Positions 23,101 through 35,802 of a stretch of 64,000 nt of DNA are shown here, in pieces. The stretch comes from Numida meleagris (lineage: Eukaryota > Chordata > Aves > Galliformes > Numididae), in assembly GCF_002078875.1 (NCBI RefSeq), contig NC_034438.1, positions 68,159,484 through 68,223,483 on the forward strand. Direction: 5' to 3'. Both the position numbers and the translations under genes were made by a program. Under the pieces are notes generated by a model that did no database searches, had not been told where the DNA came from, and saw nothing but the letters and a program-made list of their open reading frames with translations. Numbering within the stretch: the stretch's first letter is position 1; every line of letters begins with the position of its first letter.

Positions 23101-26100
23101 ACCTAGCATTTTCCTCATGTTGTGTCCACCTCCAATGGCTTCTGAGATCTTTTGATAACACATTTGTTATACTCATTTGTTATACATTTGATAACTCATT
23201 TGTTTGATGGTGCAACTACTTTAGCATTCTTTCACTTCTACATGTCAACAGTGTGTACTTTACATCATTGGGAAGAAAAGATAAAGCTTTCAACCAGGCA
23301 TTCTGCATCTTTCTATGGTATGGGTGGGAAGGATCTTCCAAAAGACTCCTGGCACCTAACAGGGAGTGAGAAGCATTTGCAGGACAACTTCACCTCTGCT
23401 TAACCTTCCTTCTGAGGCCAATAGCTTAAGTCCATGCAGTTACAGCATGAACACACTTGCCAAATATACCTCCCTATGTAGAATGGTTTGATACTAACCA
23501 CTAACCACTAACAATATATACATGCAGTGAGATTTGATCATCAGAGATATCCAGGCTGGAGAGAGTATCTCTCTGGTTCTTCAGATAAAGTTCATTACTC
23601 CTGCACTGTAAACATGACTTTCTTATATTAATTCAGCATTAGGTAGCACACAATTTATGGTGGGAGTGGTTATGCTCTGACTTTGCATTTTGTGCTATCT
23701 TACTACATTTTTAGAGTAAATAACAAACAATTCAGCCTCTATCTTTCAGTATTACAAACTGCTGAAATTCTCTGCCTCTGCCCTTTCACTTCCTCTACAA
23801 ACAGGCAGCAAATTGACAAGGGAAGGCTAACCTTGAGAAAAGATCATGTTATACCATGTCCACTGCAATTCATTTCATAAAGTTAGGAAGGTGTAAGATA
23901 TACCACTGCTTTCCCCTTCTGCTCTAAAGAGTCTGTGGATAAGTCTCTCACGTTTTCCTGCCTATTATCACTGATATCATGATACATACCAGAGCTCAGA
24001 TTTTTAATTAAAAATAAAGTCCTGAGCAGCAGGACAAGCACTCTCTGAATGTGAAAAAGTATTGCTTGATTATAAGGTTTTAATCATGTAGAGTCTAACT
24101 GAAACATGACAGGAAATGCAACAAACACTATACAAATTAAGCATGAGCTGTAGGTTTAACAGTGTAAGGGATAAAAATAATTGCAGGCTGGCAGCAAGCT
24201 CGTCATGAGCAGCTGAGTACCTGCTGTTACATTTTCAAGATTTCTCTCAACACCATCTCTCATTTATTGGGTACTTAGACCAACATATGAAAGTAAAGGA
24301 CAGTGTATCCGTTTTACAAGTAGAGTAGAATAAATAAATGAACTATTTGGTCATTATGCTTGAAATAAAGAATTTTTAAAAATCTTTTAAAAAGAACATG
24401 AATTAAGTTTATGAATTCAACCCAAAATGAAGGCCATGTGAAATTATGCTTTGTATATATTTTTTAATGATTCACCATGCATTAAAATAAGGACACTGCC
24501 CTAAAAATAAATGATATATAGTGTATGATGAAGTGGAAAAGTGAAATCTGTATTTATTGGCTATAGGCCACTATTGTGTCTCTGGTTAATAAGATGGAAC
24601 CCATAAATAAAGCACCCAAATATGCAGTCACTTCCTCTTATCAGATTAACTGCTCATCCTTCTCCAGCAGCTCTGAATACATATTGCAGCGAGGCAACTG
24701 TGTTTTCATGATTGCAAGTCCACCTCATTACTCACTGCTAAACTCAATTAGAGAAGATAAACTTAATTCATTCTTAACATTATTTAGCAATGAATTTAAA
24801 ATGAAAAAAGATAATATGTACAGAAATGCACTGATTGTTAATAGAAGAAGTTGCTGTGATTTACTCAAATTTCTTGACCAGTTTGGTTCCTTTCTTTGCT
24901 CCCACCCCAATAACTTTAATTCTTAAAATTCTACTATGAAAAGCAATAAAGTCTTCATCTTAACTGACAACTTGGAACAAAACGGAGACTCCCAATTATT
25001 TTTGAGCAATCTTACCATTTTTTTTTTATTATTTTCTAGAGGCTGTCTTCCTATTTGAAAGCATTTATTTATTTGTTTCTGAAGAATAGGAGACAACTTC
25101 ACTGTTTTGTTAAAACAGAAGAAAGGATCCCTTTGAGTAGTTGACTGCATTAATTGAAATTGGTTTCCCCTTTTAACTTGCTGCTTCTTTATCTGTGGAG
25201 AGTATTGATCAGGAACTTCAGGACAGTACCATTTAATATTTTCTTACTCTCAAGACATAGACATTATGTACATTATTGTACTATTATGCATACCACTCCA
25301 AGGGTAAAAAAACATAGGAAAACTGTCAAAGAAAAAAAAATTGTTTAATGGATTGAAAAGTACACCAGATTTTGTTAAGGACACTGTGAAAGGCATAAGT
25401 GTACACAGAGAAAATATTTCCATCAGGCACCTGGAGCTGAGTGCCTCAGGCCCTTGCTAAACAGGTAACTGAACTTTCCTCATTTGGGAAGCTCTCCCTG
25501 TATTCTCAGCTGAGATTCTGATCACTCTGCAGTTCTCGTCATGAAAGGCCATTTTTGCCTGTTATCTGCATTGTATTCTTCTGAAGTTCACTTACTTTCC
25601 AGCCGGCATCTCACGCCTCCAACATCACTCCTACATCAAAAAGCTCTTAGCACTAGCCTCAACAATTGCCATGGTCTCACCCTTCTGCAAAAAACAAAGT
25701 ATTTTCCCCCCTGCTCAGTAACTCCTCTCTTTATCCTGCGTTACTGATGCTCAAAGGAGTTTTAAATGTAAGGGCTTCAAAATGCCATGAGAGAGAAAGG
25801 AAAACCTCTGTAGAAGCAAAGCCTTCTGAAGTACATGTTCTTTGTTTCAAGTCAAGCATTTAGAAAGACACAGAAGTTGTTTTTGGAAGATTGCACTAGT
25901 GTAAAAAAAATCATAACAAAGGAAACCTTGGCACTGGTTAATGCTGTATTAGCAGTGCTCCTAAAACTGAGTGAATGCAGGGGAATCGTGGAAAACAAGC
26001 TGAAGTGAAAAGCAAGCTAGCAGCCATTTACCTATGCAGACTCAGAGGTTTACTCAGAATCACAGGAAAATTATAACAGCTTTTTAAAAGCATTCTGGTA

Positions 26101-26209
26101 CTAGCATGCATCTTGGAATCCCCAGGACCAGATTTTAACACATTTGAATTCCAAATCATACATGAATCTTGGCTTATCAAATTGATTTCAGTGAAGGCGG
26201 TCCCATTTG
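17174..26209. other. AT-rich intergenic DNA, no gene seen
   Basis: This is about 9 kb without a recognisable repeat family, RNA gene or coding exon. Open frames of 115 codons (18988-19335, minus) and 116 codons (24576-24926, plus) have no domain I recognise. There are small simple repeats, such as three CTAACCA units at 23494-23512 and a degenerate 'actcatttgttata' repetition at 23155-23205. A T tract with a downstream CAG-like acceptor lies at about 19340-19380. A stretch this free of repeats would be the best place to look for conserved non-coding elements. Confidence 0.5.
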
Positions 26210-26280
26210 AGGGTAGGAGTTGGAATCAGTGATCCCTGTGGATCACGTCCAACTTGGGATATTCTATGATTCTATAATTC
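26210..26280 (+). mobile_element. CR1 LINE 3' tail
   Basis: The block 'gagttggaatcagtgatccc', 'tgtggatcacgtccaact' and 'attctatgattctat' is a CR1 3' end with two octamers, plus orientation. Only about 70 bp remain, so this is a severely 5'-truncated insertion. Confidence 0.88.
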
Positions 26281-29200
26281 CAAGATACTCCAAAATGAAC
26301 AATGGCAGAATGTGACTCGAAGATACAAAAGCAGGTTATAAGTACTCAGCTAGACAATAGTTCAGGGGTGAAGGAAATTGTATATGCAGGATTGATGGAT
26401 AATACAGCAAATTATTCATTTAGAAATAGTGATTTAAATAAAAATGCTTGTTAAATGAATTTAATTCTTAATGCCAGCAATGCCTCAGCTCTGTCCCTTT
26501 ATAATTCAACAGACCATAAAGAAGCAGCACTTGGGGGGAGGTTAGGTTACACAGTCTGTGCAATCAAGAGGTTCAGGCAGCAGCACATGCCTTCCGCAGC
26601 CTGCAGTGCAGTATGTTCCTGGGCCACTGGAGACAGCAGTGTCGATGACAGACCATGCATCACAACCATGCCCTTTAACTTTGGAGGCTTCAGCCTGACT
26701 CAGATCTATTTACACATGGATTTCAATGTCTTTAACTATATTTTATCATGAATTCAAATCTTTGCCTACTATATTTTGTTGGAAAACAGACAGGCAATCA
26801 AGACACCTTTACGTCAAACCTCTTTTGTTCTTTTATAAAGGGACTGCGTGAAGGATGTAAATGGATCAAACCAATTGCACATACGTACCTGGCATGAGAG
26901 AGAAAAAACAATTTCTTTTTTTCTGTGAAACTAAGGTGTATATTAGAATATTAATCATACAGTTTCTAAAGTGATGTCCAGTTTCAGAAATAGAAACTGG
27001 GAAGAGGATGAAACACAGGTTACTCAGGATATAATTCTTCCATCAAAAGCTTTACAACTATATAAGAACAGCAGAAGAGCAAATATGGCTACACAAAGAG
27101 CCACTGAGTTATTTTGGAAAACTGCTGTGAAGAGCTCAGTTTTGTAAAAATTCCACTCTTGAGTTTGTAAAATAAAACAGAGGAAAGGAAGGTTGGTCTC
27201 AGCTCTTCTATAAACTAACAGACAAAATATAATTCTTTATTAGACCTCATCTGGTGGCTGAGAAAGCTATAAGAAAAACTTCTTTGTAAAATTCCATGCA
27301 ATATTTGTAAAATTTTTCCAAAAGCCTTCTGAAATGAAGTGTATCTTCATACCTTCTATATGTGAATAGAAATGTATTTGCTTTGGAAATTTAGAGTTTT
27401 GTGTATTTTGGACTATTTATTCTTGCAATTACAACTATTTTTTTTCCATCATCTCTGTTACATGCTTTTCTCACAATTGTTGTCAGTGCTAGTTAAGCTT
27501 TTCTTTGTAGACGAAGCTCAGCGGTTCTACCTAAACTGAGACTTTTCTTCTCTGATAAACAAGCCCAGTGCTGACTATCTTATATGTATTCTGTTATTCT
27601 CTCCTAGGAACCATAAATCAACAAAAGCAGTTATTTTCTCTGGGAGCTTTTCTTTGAGCAGTGAGAAAGAAATCTCCCGTAAATCTTAATTACATTTGGA
27701 CCTTTATTTTTTATATAGATAAGCAAAATTAATTTTGAAACTTGGAGATCTGCACAGGAAGTTATCTCAATACAGACCGCTAAAAGCACTAAATCGAATA
27801 GCACTTACTTAGAAAGTGATGTGGACTTGCAAGACTAAAATTATGACAAACAAACAAGCAAAAAGAGTTTACTGACAAATTGCTTTACACAGCATGTTTT
27901 GTGAGGAACTTTTAATAAAGTAGAGTATAAAGTTCATAGAACAAAAATGATATTGTGAAGTTCACTTTTGAATCAGTGAGGACCTGAATATACTTTCAAA
28001 GAAATGTATTAAATCATTTCTTATACTCCTGATTTCAACATGGATTTCATCTCTTTTTTTCTTTAATTTAATTGACCACTTAATAAAGGCCAGAGAACTC
28101 AAGCTGTCTACAATAAGCTGTCTGATGCTGTCTCTGCTTAACCTTAAAAAAATCTGAACATGACTTCAGTTTTAACTTTGACATATGACTAACTGTGTGC
28201 TATGTTTCAACTGATTTTAAATGCTTTCTTATTTTTAAATGTCCTTGCACTAGAACTGGTAAATGACTATATTATTTATTACTGCATGTATATATTTAGT
28301 CAATATAATAAGTCTTCTAAACAAACCATTTCACAGTACGGTGTTGCTTCACACCAATTTGACACTGCGATTGGAAATACAAATGAGCTGGGTAGCTCTC
28401 AATTTAAAAACATACTTCTTCTGCAGCATCTGAACATCAGTGGTATGTAAGCCAGAAAATGAGCAGTGAGGAGCTGGGCTTTCAATCTCAACAAGTATAA
28501 GAACAACCCAGAGACAACGTCTGCAAGTTTACCATTTTATGGATTGCTCATGTTAGTTATTATACTATGTGTTGATTGATTGATGGGAGGTCATTCATCA
28601 CACCACTTACTCCATTTCTGAAATATTTTTAACATTTCTGAAGTATCAGTAAAAAATAAGGTGGCCATGTCCCTTTCATAGCCAGCGCTCATCCACAGAA
28701 GAGGTAGGATCAAGGCAGAGTGGAGGCAAGCAATTAAAGAGTAAATCAGCAAGAATCGTCAAGAAGTCTAGAAAACATGAACTATCAAAAATGCCTCAAA
28801 GAACACTAGAAGGGAGAAAAGGAATTAAAGTTTTTGCTGTAGAATTGTAACACAGTACCTCTTACTGAGAGGTTAGCTTTACATGTATTTCATTTCTCCA
28901 TGTCTTTCCTATATTGCTGCATAGAAAGGTAACAAACTTATATCATTAAAGACTGTGTGTTTTAGGATGTAAGATATCCTATTTATTCTGCAGCAGCTAA
29001 CAAATAAATCAATTCAACTGGATTCATCTAGTAGGAAGGATAATTGTCAGGGAATGTAGTTTTTTTGGATTGGAAGTATTGTGATTAGGTGGACTTTCAT
29101 ACCTGCCTTTGCAGGTTCTGTAAGCATACAGGGGAGGAAATGAAATGTCTGATTTTTGAAAGCTGTGTAGCCTCATCTACCAAAAACACTGGTTTAACTT

Positions 29201-29409
29201 GTTAGAACATAATAACTAGGGTGTAATGTATAAATCTTTTGACTAACAGGAACAAAACAAATGGTGTGCCTGTTTCCAGAACACTTCATTTATCTATGAT
29301 AGCCTTCCCACTAGATGTTGTCAGTAATAAAGGTGTATGCTGTTTCAAACCACAACTGAAGAAATATATTGAAAATAATTCTTTAGGGGGTTACTAACAC
29401 TTGATTCTG
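26281..29409. other. AT-rich intergenic DNA, no gene seen
   Basis: I see no repeat family, RNA gene or exon. A 98-codon frame just inside it (26455-26751) has no recognisable features. Composition is uniformly AT-rich. Confidence 0.5.
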
Positions 29410-29679
29410 AATGCCTTCTTTGCTTCAGTCTTTAACGCTAAGACTAGTTCTCATCAGGAATCCAAGATCCTGGAGGTAAGAGAGAGAGTCTGGGTAAAGG
29501 AAGACTTCCTGTTGGATGAGGAGGATCTGGCAGAGAGCGTGTAGCCAAAAACAGTGCACACAAATCCACGGGCCTTGATAGGATGCACCCACATGTGCTG
29601 AGAGAACTGGCAGAGGTGACTGCTGAACCACTCTCTATCATCTTTGAAAGGTCTTGCAAACGGCAGAGGTGCCTGAAGA

Positions 29680-29991
29680 TTGGGGGATAGCCAGTGTCAC
29701 TCCAGTCTTCAAAAATGGCAAGAAGGAGGATCCGGGAAACTACAGGCCAGTTGCCTCACCTCCATCCCTGGAAAGGTGATGGAACAACTTGTTCTGGATA
29801 CCCTCTCCAAGCAATTGGAGGAGAAGAAGGTTATCAGGAGTAGTCAGTATGTATTCACCAAGGGGAAATCATGCTTGACCAACCTGGTAGCCTTCTTTGG
29901 TGTTATCATTGGCTGGGTACATGGAGGAAGAGCAGTGGATGTTGTGGAGGTGATCCTTCCACTCTACTCTGCCCTGATGAGACCAGTTTAG
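29680..29991 (+). pseudogene. CR1 ORF2 RT N-terminal part joined to C-terminal part
   Basis: This 103-codon frame contains early RT landmarks: SIPGKVMEQLVLDTLSKQLE, then [20 protein letters not shown], where the family has '[14 protein letters not shown]'. It then passes without a frame break from GRAVDVV directly to [13 protein letters not shown], which is the beginning of the C-terminal region. It ends at a stop at 29989-29991, where one base has been lost. The catalytic core is absent, so no activity is possible. Confidence 0.85.
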
Positions 29992-30418
29992 ACTGCTCTG
30001 TCCAGTTCTGGGCTCCTCAGTTCAAAAAAGACAGGGATCTCCTAGAAGGAGTCCAGCAGAGGGCCACAAAGATGAGCAGAAGCCTGGAGCATCTCCTGTA
30101 TGAGGAAAGACTGAGCAACCTTGGTCTGTTCAGCCTGGGGAAAGGAAGACCGAGAGGGGATCTGATAAACGTTTATAAATATCTAAAGGGAGGTAATGTC
30201 TTACACAAATGGATGAGGCCAGGCTCTTCTTGGTGGTGTGTAGCCATAGGACAAGGAGTAATGGCTTAAAACTCAAACATCGGAATTTTCATGCAAACGT
30301 GCAGAAGAACTTCTTTATGGTAAGGATGATGGAGCACTGGAACAGGTTGCCCAGAGAGACTGTGGAGTCTCCTTTGTTGGGAGATATTCAACACTCAGCT
30401 GGATGCCTACCTGTGTGA
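29992..30418 (+). pseudogene. CR1 ORF2 C-terminal fragment
   Basis: This is the continuation of the same CR1 in shifted frames. [39 protein letters not shown] and [14 protein letters not shown] lie in one frame to about 30190. After another shift, [18 protein letters not shown] lies in the frame ending at 30416-30418. Order and spacing match the C-terminal domain of avian CR1 ORF2. It has decayed and is non-functional. Confidence 0.85.
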
Positions 30419-30513
30419 CCTATTGTAGGGTACCTGCTTTAGCAGGAGGGTTCGATTCAATGATCTCTTGAGGTCCTTTCCAACCCCCGTGACTCTGTGA
30501 TTCGGTGATTCTG

Positions 30514-33500
30514 AAATTGCAGCTGGTTGGAGGCTGGGCAAATACTCAGGGGAAGTACTGTATGTATTTGATTGGAGTTTATATTCTTCTTCAGGCAGTG
30601 TTTTTTGGCCATTACTGGGGAATGGATACCCAACCTTGCATATCTGTTCTTATGTCCTCAAGTCCATTTTAATTATTGTTACCTTTTCTACATTGCAATT
30701 CTGTTTGTCCTTTATTCTGCACAAGATGAAGGCAAACAAAATATGCCTATAGATATGACTAACAAATTGTAGTGTTTATACATCATAGTTGCAGTTTCAA
30801 TTATTTTAGGGTTTTTCTTTTTCTTTCATCCCCATCTGTAGAGCAGATGAACTCTAAATTTTGGATCAAAACAGTTTTTTTTTTTCCTGCTGCTTTTTTT
30901 TCTCCCAAATATAATACAAGAAAACAAAACCAAACTTATCTTGACTTGATAGAGAATGCAAAAGTTACAATGCATGCAAGCTAATGAAAAGGGAGACAGA
31001 ATAGGAAATAACTGTCCCCTGCAATTTTTCAAACAGTGGAACTGTATATTGAGAGATAAAAGAAATAATTACTTGAGGAACAGCTACTCAGAAAACATTT
31101 TTAATGATGTACGGATGTGTCATTAATTCCAACCACTGTCAGAATAAATGTTCTCATGGAAAATGGCTATATTTAAAGGGAATTCATGTTTTTTAGCTTT
31201 TTCTTGCAGTAGGCATCAAATGAGATGAAAATTAAAAGTAGACACTGAAGACTGAGGAGTTTGAGAGGGAGCCAAAGAACTATTTCAAGATCTCAATGGC
31301 TTACATTCTAGGTTCCACTAAGTCAAATTATTGGCTAATATACCATTCCTTGAATACTGATCTTCTGCCTGACTTTCAGTCAAAAATGGTGCTTCTCAGT
31401 ACCGACCTGGGTTGTTGCACCGCAGTAAGAGGCATGAAGTTTCCTCTTTCTGTTAGAGCAGAGATTTGTTTATTCAAGAAACTTGTTCTTCATAACTGCA
31501 CATGCATGGATGAAAGATTTCAGTAGGTTCAGCCTGTATGGTTTTGTTTCATTCAACCCCATCTTTTCTTTTTACAGAATATTTGGCCATACTGGAAACA
31601 GGCAATTTTGGTTTGACCTTATTGATTATGCAAATGCTGCACAGCTATTAATAGCTCACTTGGAAGTGGATAGGCAATCAGCACTGCTATTTCAGTAGTG
31701 AAGAGTCTGCCATTGCTTAGGAACAATCTGCAGTGCATAATGTTGGCACTGGGTTCACCATGGTGGCATGAAAATATTCTCAGAGACAGGGTAGCCTAAG
31801 AGGCAGGGTAGTTTCAGGTTTGTATTATGCCATGGAGGAACATACATTAAGTTAACTTAGAGAAGACAGGATCTTCTTGTTGTATAGAGCAATCCTGCTC
31901 CTGCCAATTTCGGTGGCAAGAGACACAATTACTGCTTTGTTTGCCACAAAAAAAGTCATTCAGTAAAGAATTAACATATGTGTATTTAAATACTTAAATG
32001 TCCTGAGACGATGTCACCTGTACATTCGGGTAAAATGTACAAATCTGGGGAGCTCATGGGGAACCATCTCTGGGTGTGCAAATCAAAGCCAGCCTATAAC
32101 CAATCACGGAGTGTAAATCTAATGTTTCTGAGAACATTCAAAGGCATGAGATAAATGTACAGGTTATAAGAAATATCTACAGAAAAGATTATTTCTGCTT
32201 CCCCTACAGTGCATTCTGTGTCTGTTCAGAGATAGCTCGCAATCATGCATTTTTTTTCTGATAACATAATTCAAAAAGCAGCTAGTGCTAGCCTGCCACC
32301 AGTCAGGTCTTACTATGGTAGAAAGGAAACTCTAAATAGTTTTCTCTTTCCTGAAGAGTCAGAATTTCCCACAACACAAGCAATATATTTAGTTTGATGC
32401 CATGCCAGTCCCAGAGGTGAACTATTTATTTGCTACACTGTCCATTCTAACTGGTTTTGGGTTTTTCAAATGAAATGTTGTTTTTCAAGAGCCTGGCAAT
32501 CATTTTAAAGCTACACAGTTCTCACAAGATAGACTGCAAGTGAAAAGGCAGAGCTGAAAAAAAAAGTATCAAGAAGTATTTTCTGCAATTGCGGCTGGAT
32601 GAATGAAGGGATACTTGAATGCATACAGATAATACTAAACCATTATAAAAGTGGCTAGAAAAGTAATTTCTCTCTTACTTCTGTGCAAATAATTTTTCTA
32701 AATCCCTTTAAAAAATTTTAAGGTTGTCAGTTTTCATTTTTACTGCTTTTCACATCCTTACAAATGTAAATTTTCCAATGAAAGGGAAAATCCAGTGGAC
32801 AGAGATAAAACAGAGGAAGACCTACTTCTTCCCTGAGAAGCACAGCTAGTGAAACATGGCCCCCAACTGGTACCTTCTTCTGGACATTCTGCATGTCTCC
32901 TATTTGTCCTCCCTTTTATGGCCCTTCCATGCTCTACGTGTCCAACATTTGCTCCTATAAGTCTGAATATTACCACTGAGAAGTGCTCAAGCTGTGTAGC
33001 TCACCACAGTACTGTGACAAAGGCAAACCTCCTTCAGACCCACACTTCAGCATTCTCCTCCATGGGACCCACACCTGACTTCACGGCTTTCAAGAAAACC
33101 TGTAGAAATTTGACAGCTTCCAGACATCAGCCCTCTCAAATAAGATTCCAATTAATCAAATCCAAGTTAATGGAGGAATAAGGAGGAGGAAAAGCAACAA
33201 ATTCTGTACAATCATTTCCTTGGTCAGATGCAGCAACAGGGATGCTGACAGGTGGCATATATATCAACATGGGTTGCAAGACAGATGCATGATCTTCTTA
33301 AATGTGTTCAGATACTTCTTAAATCTATATTGCAGTAGAACACAAAAAAGCAATGTTGAGGCTGAAAATGCTGACTCTATTTTTCTTTAAAAAATGCCTA
33401 TGAAGTGCTACTATATGATATTTTTATGACAAATCCTAGATCACTGTATAAGGAACTTGACACCTGGTGCTTTATTTCTTCAGTGGTGGTCATCAGAACT

Positions 33501-35268
33501 GCCTCCTGCTTCATCTTTTCTGGGGGGAATATACTGAAATATTTATTAAAATTTGACTTGTCAAGTCCCCAGGTTGAGATTTATATCCAAACCTGTTGGT
33601 TTGAGGCCTAAGCACAGGGAAGTCCCTGTTTTGTAGATCCAGCATGGACCTGTTTTTCTGTTCTGAGATCAGCAGATTTTGTGGTATGCCATCATTCATG
33701 TCACCTATTAAACATCTTCTGAGGAGACAGTTACTGCTGACGAAGTGTCTATCTGGTAAGAGGTTCCTCAACAATGGGAATAGATTGGTCTATTACAATC
33801 AAACCTTATTTCCCCTCTTTCTCTTATCAGCATGGAACACAATAATTATGACGAATGCTATTTTTATTTCATTTAAATCCAGCAGTGGGGTACACTGCCA
33901 GATTTAGTTTTGAAGCTACATTTTATAAATTCTTGCTGCTTACTGGGACTATGTATAGATTGTGCTAAAACAGTTTTAATGTGAGGGTTGAATTTTCTTT
34001 TTTGCACTCTAAGATCAGCAAAATATTTTAATTAAAACCCTCTGAAGATCACACAAGACACTGTTTCTTGGAAACTACCTACAAAAGCTCTAGAAGAAAA
34101 GCTCTGTATTCTTTCTTTGCCCCTTTTCTAATAGTTTCCGGGGTTACCAAAAGATCAGGGTATCACCACTTGTGCTGTAACCCTGTTTCAGACTCATCTG
34201 TATTTGACATATTTTTGATTGAATAATTTTTACTCATCATATGTGCATGTTTGGCTATATGCCAAGTTTTCCAGTATCTACAACATGTATCTACATCTAC
34301 ATAATATATTCTGTTTCCTCGGGGGGGCCGTGAAGCCCTATGTTGGTGTAATGATTTACTTTGAAGATGTCTGTCAACTCAGCATGACACTGTGAGTTCT
34401 CTAGAGTTTGAACAAACAACTTGAATTCCCCTGGCAAATCACATTCAGTGGTTCACAGCATTGAGAAATACTCTTGACGCAGGGGTGAGGAGTTTCTGCA
34501 GTGTGAGGAGGGACACACTGCTCTTCCAAGAGCAGCTAAGCAAGATCCATTTGACTTCTAGCAGATGTCTTTCTATTGAACTATGCTGCTTCCCAAAATT
34601 GATTTGAAATGCTATGACACTGACGCAGAAAATTTCATCCCACCAAACAAAAGTTAGAACCTGACTCAGTGTTACACCTGTTACAACCTGTCTCAGACTG
34701 TTACACTTATTATACTGCATAATAACAAGGCAACCTCAGGTTTATGCACTCTTTAAAGCATCTTGTGTTCACAGTATTAGCACAGAGCTGTAATGCTTAC
34801 AGTTTACCCCAGTCTCATCACAGTTAGACAACCTGCTATATAACACTCCTGGGGCTAGTTCTGTATCAGTCTTCCCTATGGTCTAAAATACCCTTTAGTT
34901 TTGTTTCCTCCAAAGAAAGTACAATTTGGGGGAGAAAAGAAATCACTTATAGCCCACACATATTTTTCCAGCTGAAATTAACAAGATGTGAGACACCATG
35001 TCTCCCTGCATAACCCAAGGATCTTTTTTTACAAAAAAAAAAGTTGAACTGATAAGCCTTAATAGTCAAAGAATTGATGGGTAATAAATAGACATTCTAA
35101 TAATGGATCTAAGTATCCTTCTCACTTCCTCATATCCTCAGTATACTTTAAGGTACCAAGGAGAAGAGTGCTTCCAGTTGAGAGCTGAGAAGCTCTCAAG
35201 AAGGACATTGACTCTATACCTCATTTTTCAGCTTTCTTTTGTGAGGAACTGTGGTTTTATTTCTGTTT
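30514..35268. other. AT-rich intergenic DNA, no gene seen
   Basis: I see no interspersed repeat or exon. Poly-T runs occur at about 30870-30902. A perfect 8-bp stem (TGTACATT / AATGTACA, 7-nt loop) lies at 32019-32041. A 110-codon frame at 32849-33181 has no recognisable domain. A G7 run lies at 34321-34327. Confidence 0.5.
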
Positions 35269-35273
35269 CCTGA

Positions 35274-35802
35274 CATTGTGTTTTAACCTGGCAGGCAGCT
35301 TGCTCATTCACTCGCTTGCACCCCCAACGCGGTGGGATGGTAAAGGGTTGAGATAAAAAGTATTTACTAGGACAGAAAAGGGAAAAAAATGGATAAAAGT
35401 AATGATATAGATATATATATACAAAACAAGTGATGCACAAAGCAATTGCCCACCACCCATTGACTGATTCTTGGCCAGTCCCAAGCAGCAGCTGCTCGCT
35501 CAGCCAGCTCCCCATCGTTTTTCAAGGTATTTCTTTTGCATGATATCATATAGTATGAAATATCCCTTTGGCCAGTTTAGGTCAGCATTCTGATTCTGTC
35601 TCTTCCCAACTCCTCATGCCCCCTTTGCCCCTTCACAGTCAAAACAGTACAAGAAGCTGAAAAACTGCAGTGTCCTTGGCTCTATGTAGCACTGCTCAGC
35701 AACAGCTTAAAACAACAACGTGTTTTTCTCTTAAAGCCAAAATTGCATCATACCAGACACTGCGAAGGAAAAATCAACTCTGTTCCAGCTGAAACCAGGA
35801 CA
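35274..35802 (-). mobile_element. Solo LTR, ERVL-type
   Basis: This is an avian ERVL-family LTR in reverse orientation, about 529 bp. Read on the minus strand it begins TGTCCTGGTTTCAGCTGG. It contains 'ggccaaagggatatttcata', then 'gtgcatcacttgttttgtat', then 'ccttttctgtcctagtaaat', and ends 'tttatctcaaccc..ccatcccaccg..gcaagcgagtgaatgagcaagc..ccaggttaaaacacaatg'. These blocks occur in that order in the common avian ERVL LTRs. No internal region is present, so it is solo. The flanks CCTGA (35269-35273) and ACTGA (35803-35807) match at 4 of 5 bases, fitting the 5-bp duplication of ERVL. An ATATATAT stretch at 35407-35422 lies inside it. Confidence 0.88.

Larger units (their letters stand above)
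29410..30513 (+). mobile_element. CR1 LINE with internal deletion, B/F-like
   Basis: This plus-strand CR1 starts in the region upstream of the reverse transcriptase ('cttcagtctttaacgctaag', then 'atccaagatcctggaggtaa'). It runs to a complete 3' end with 'gaggtcctttccaaccccc' and GATTC(T/G)GTG-type octamers at about 30488-30513. At about 29945 the text jumps from the early RT coding region (..GRAVDVV) to the C-terminal region ([10 protein letters not shown]..). The middle of the RT domain with its catalytic residues is therefore missing. From family layout I estimate roughly 0.5-0.6 kb lost. Several frameshifts follow. Confidence 0.92.

Noticed and set aside
23155..23205. Repeated 'catttgttata' wording that might suggest a short direct-repeat array
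   Set aside because: The copies are few, irregularly spaced and degenerate. There is no spacer structure, and it does not resemble a CRISPR array.
24576..24926. 116-codon open frame, plus strand
   Set aside because: Low-complexity serine and asparagine content fits AT-rich chance sequence. No domain is recognised.
30449..30459. GGTTCGATTCA, resembling a tRNA B box
   Set aside because: It lies inside the CR1 3' UTR at the position where the family has 'ggttggactcgatgatct'. No A box or cloverleaf surrounds it.
32019..32041. 8-bp perfect hairpin TGTACATT / AATGTACA
   Set aside because: A single 8-bp stem with a 7-nt loop is expected several times by chance in 64 kb, and nothing nearby supports function.
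32849..33181. 110-codon open frame, plus strand
   Set aside because: It is Thr/Ser/Pro-rich with scattered cysteines, no repeat spacing and no recognised family. It is probably chance in a slightly GC-richer stretch.
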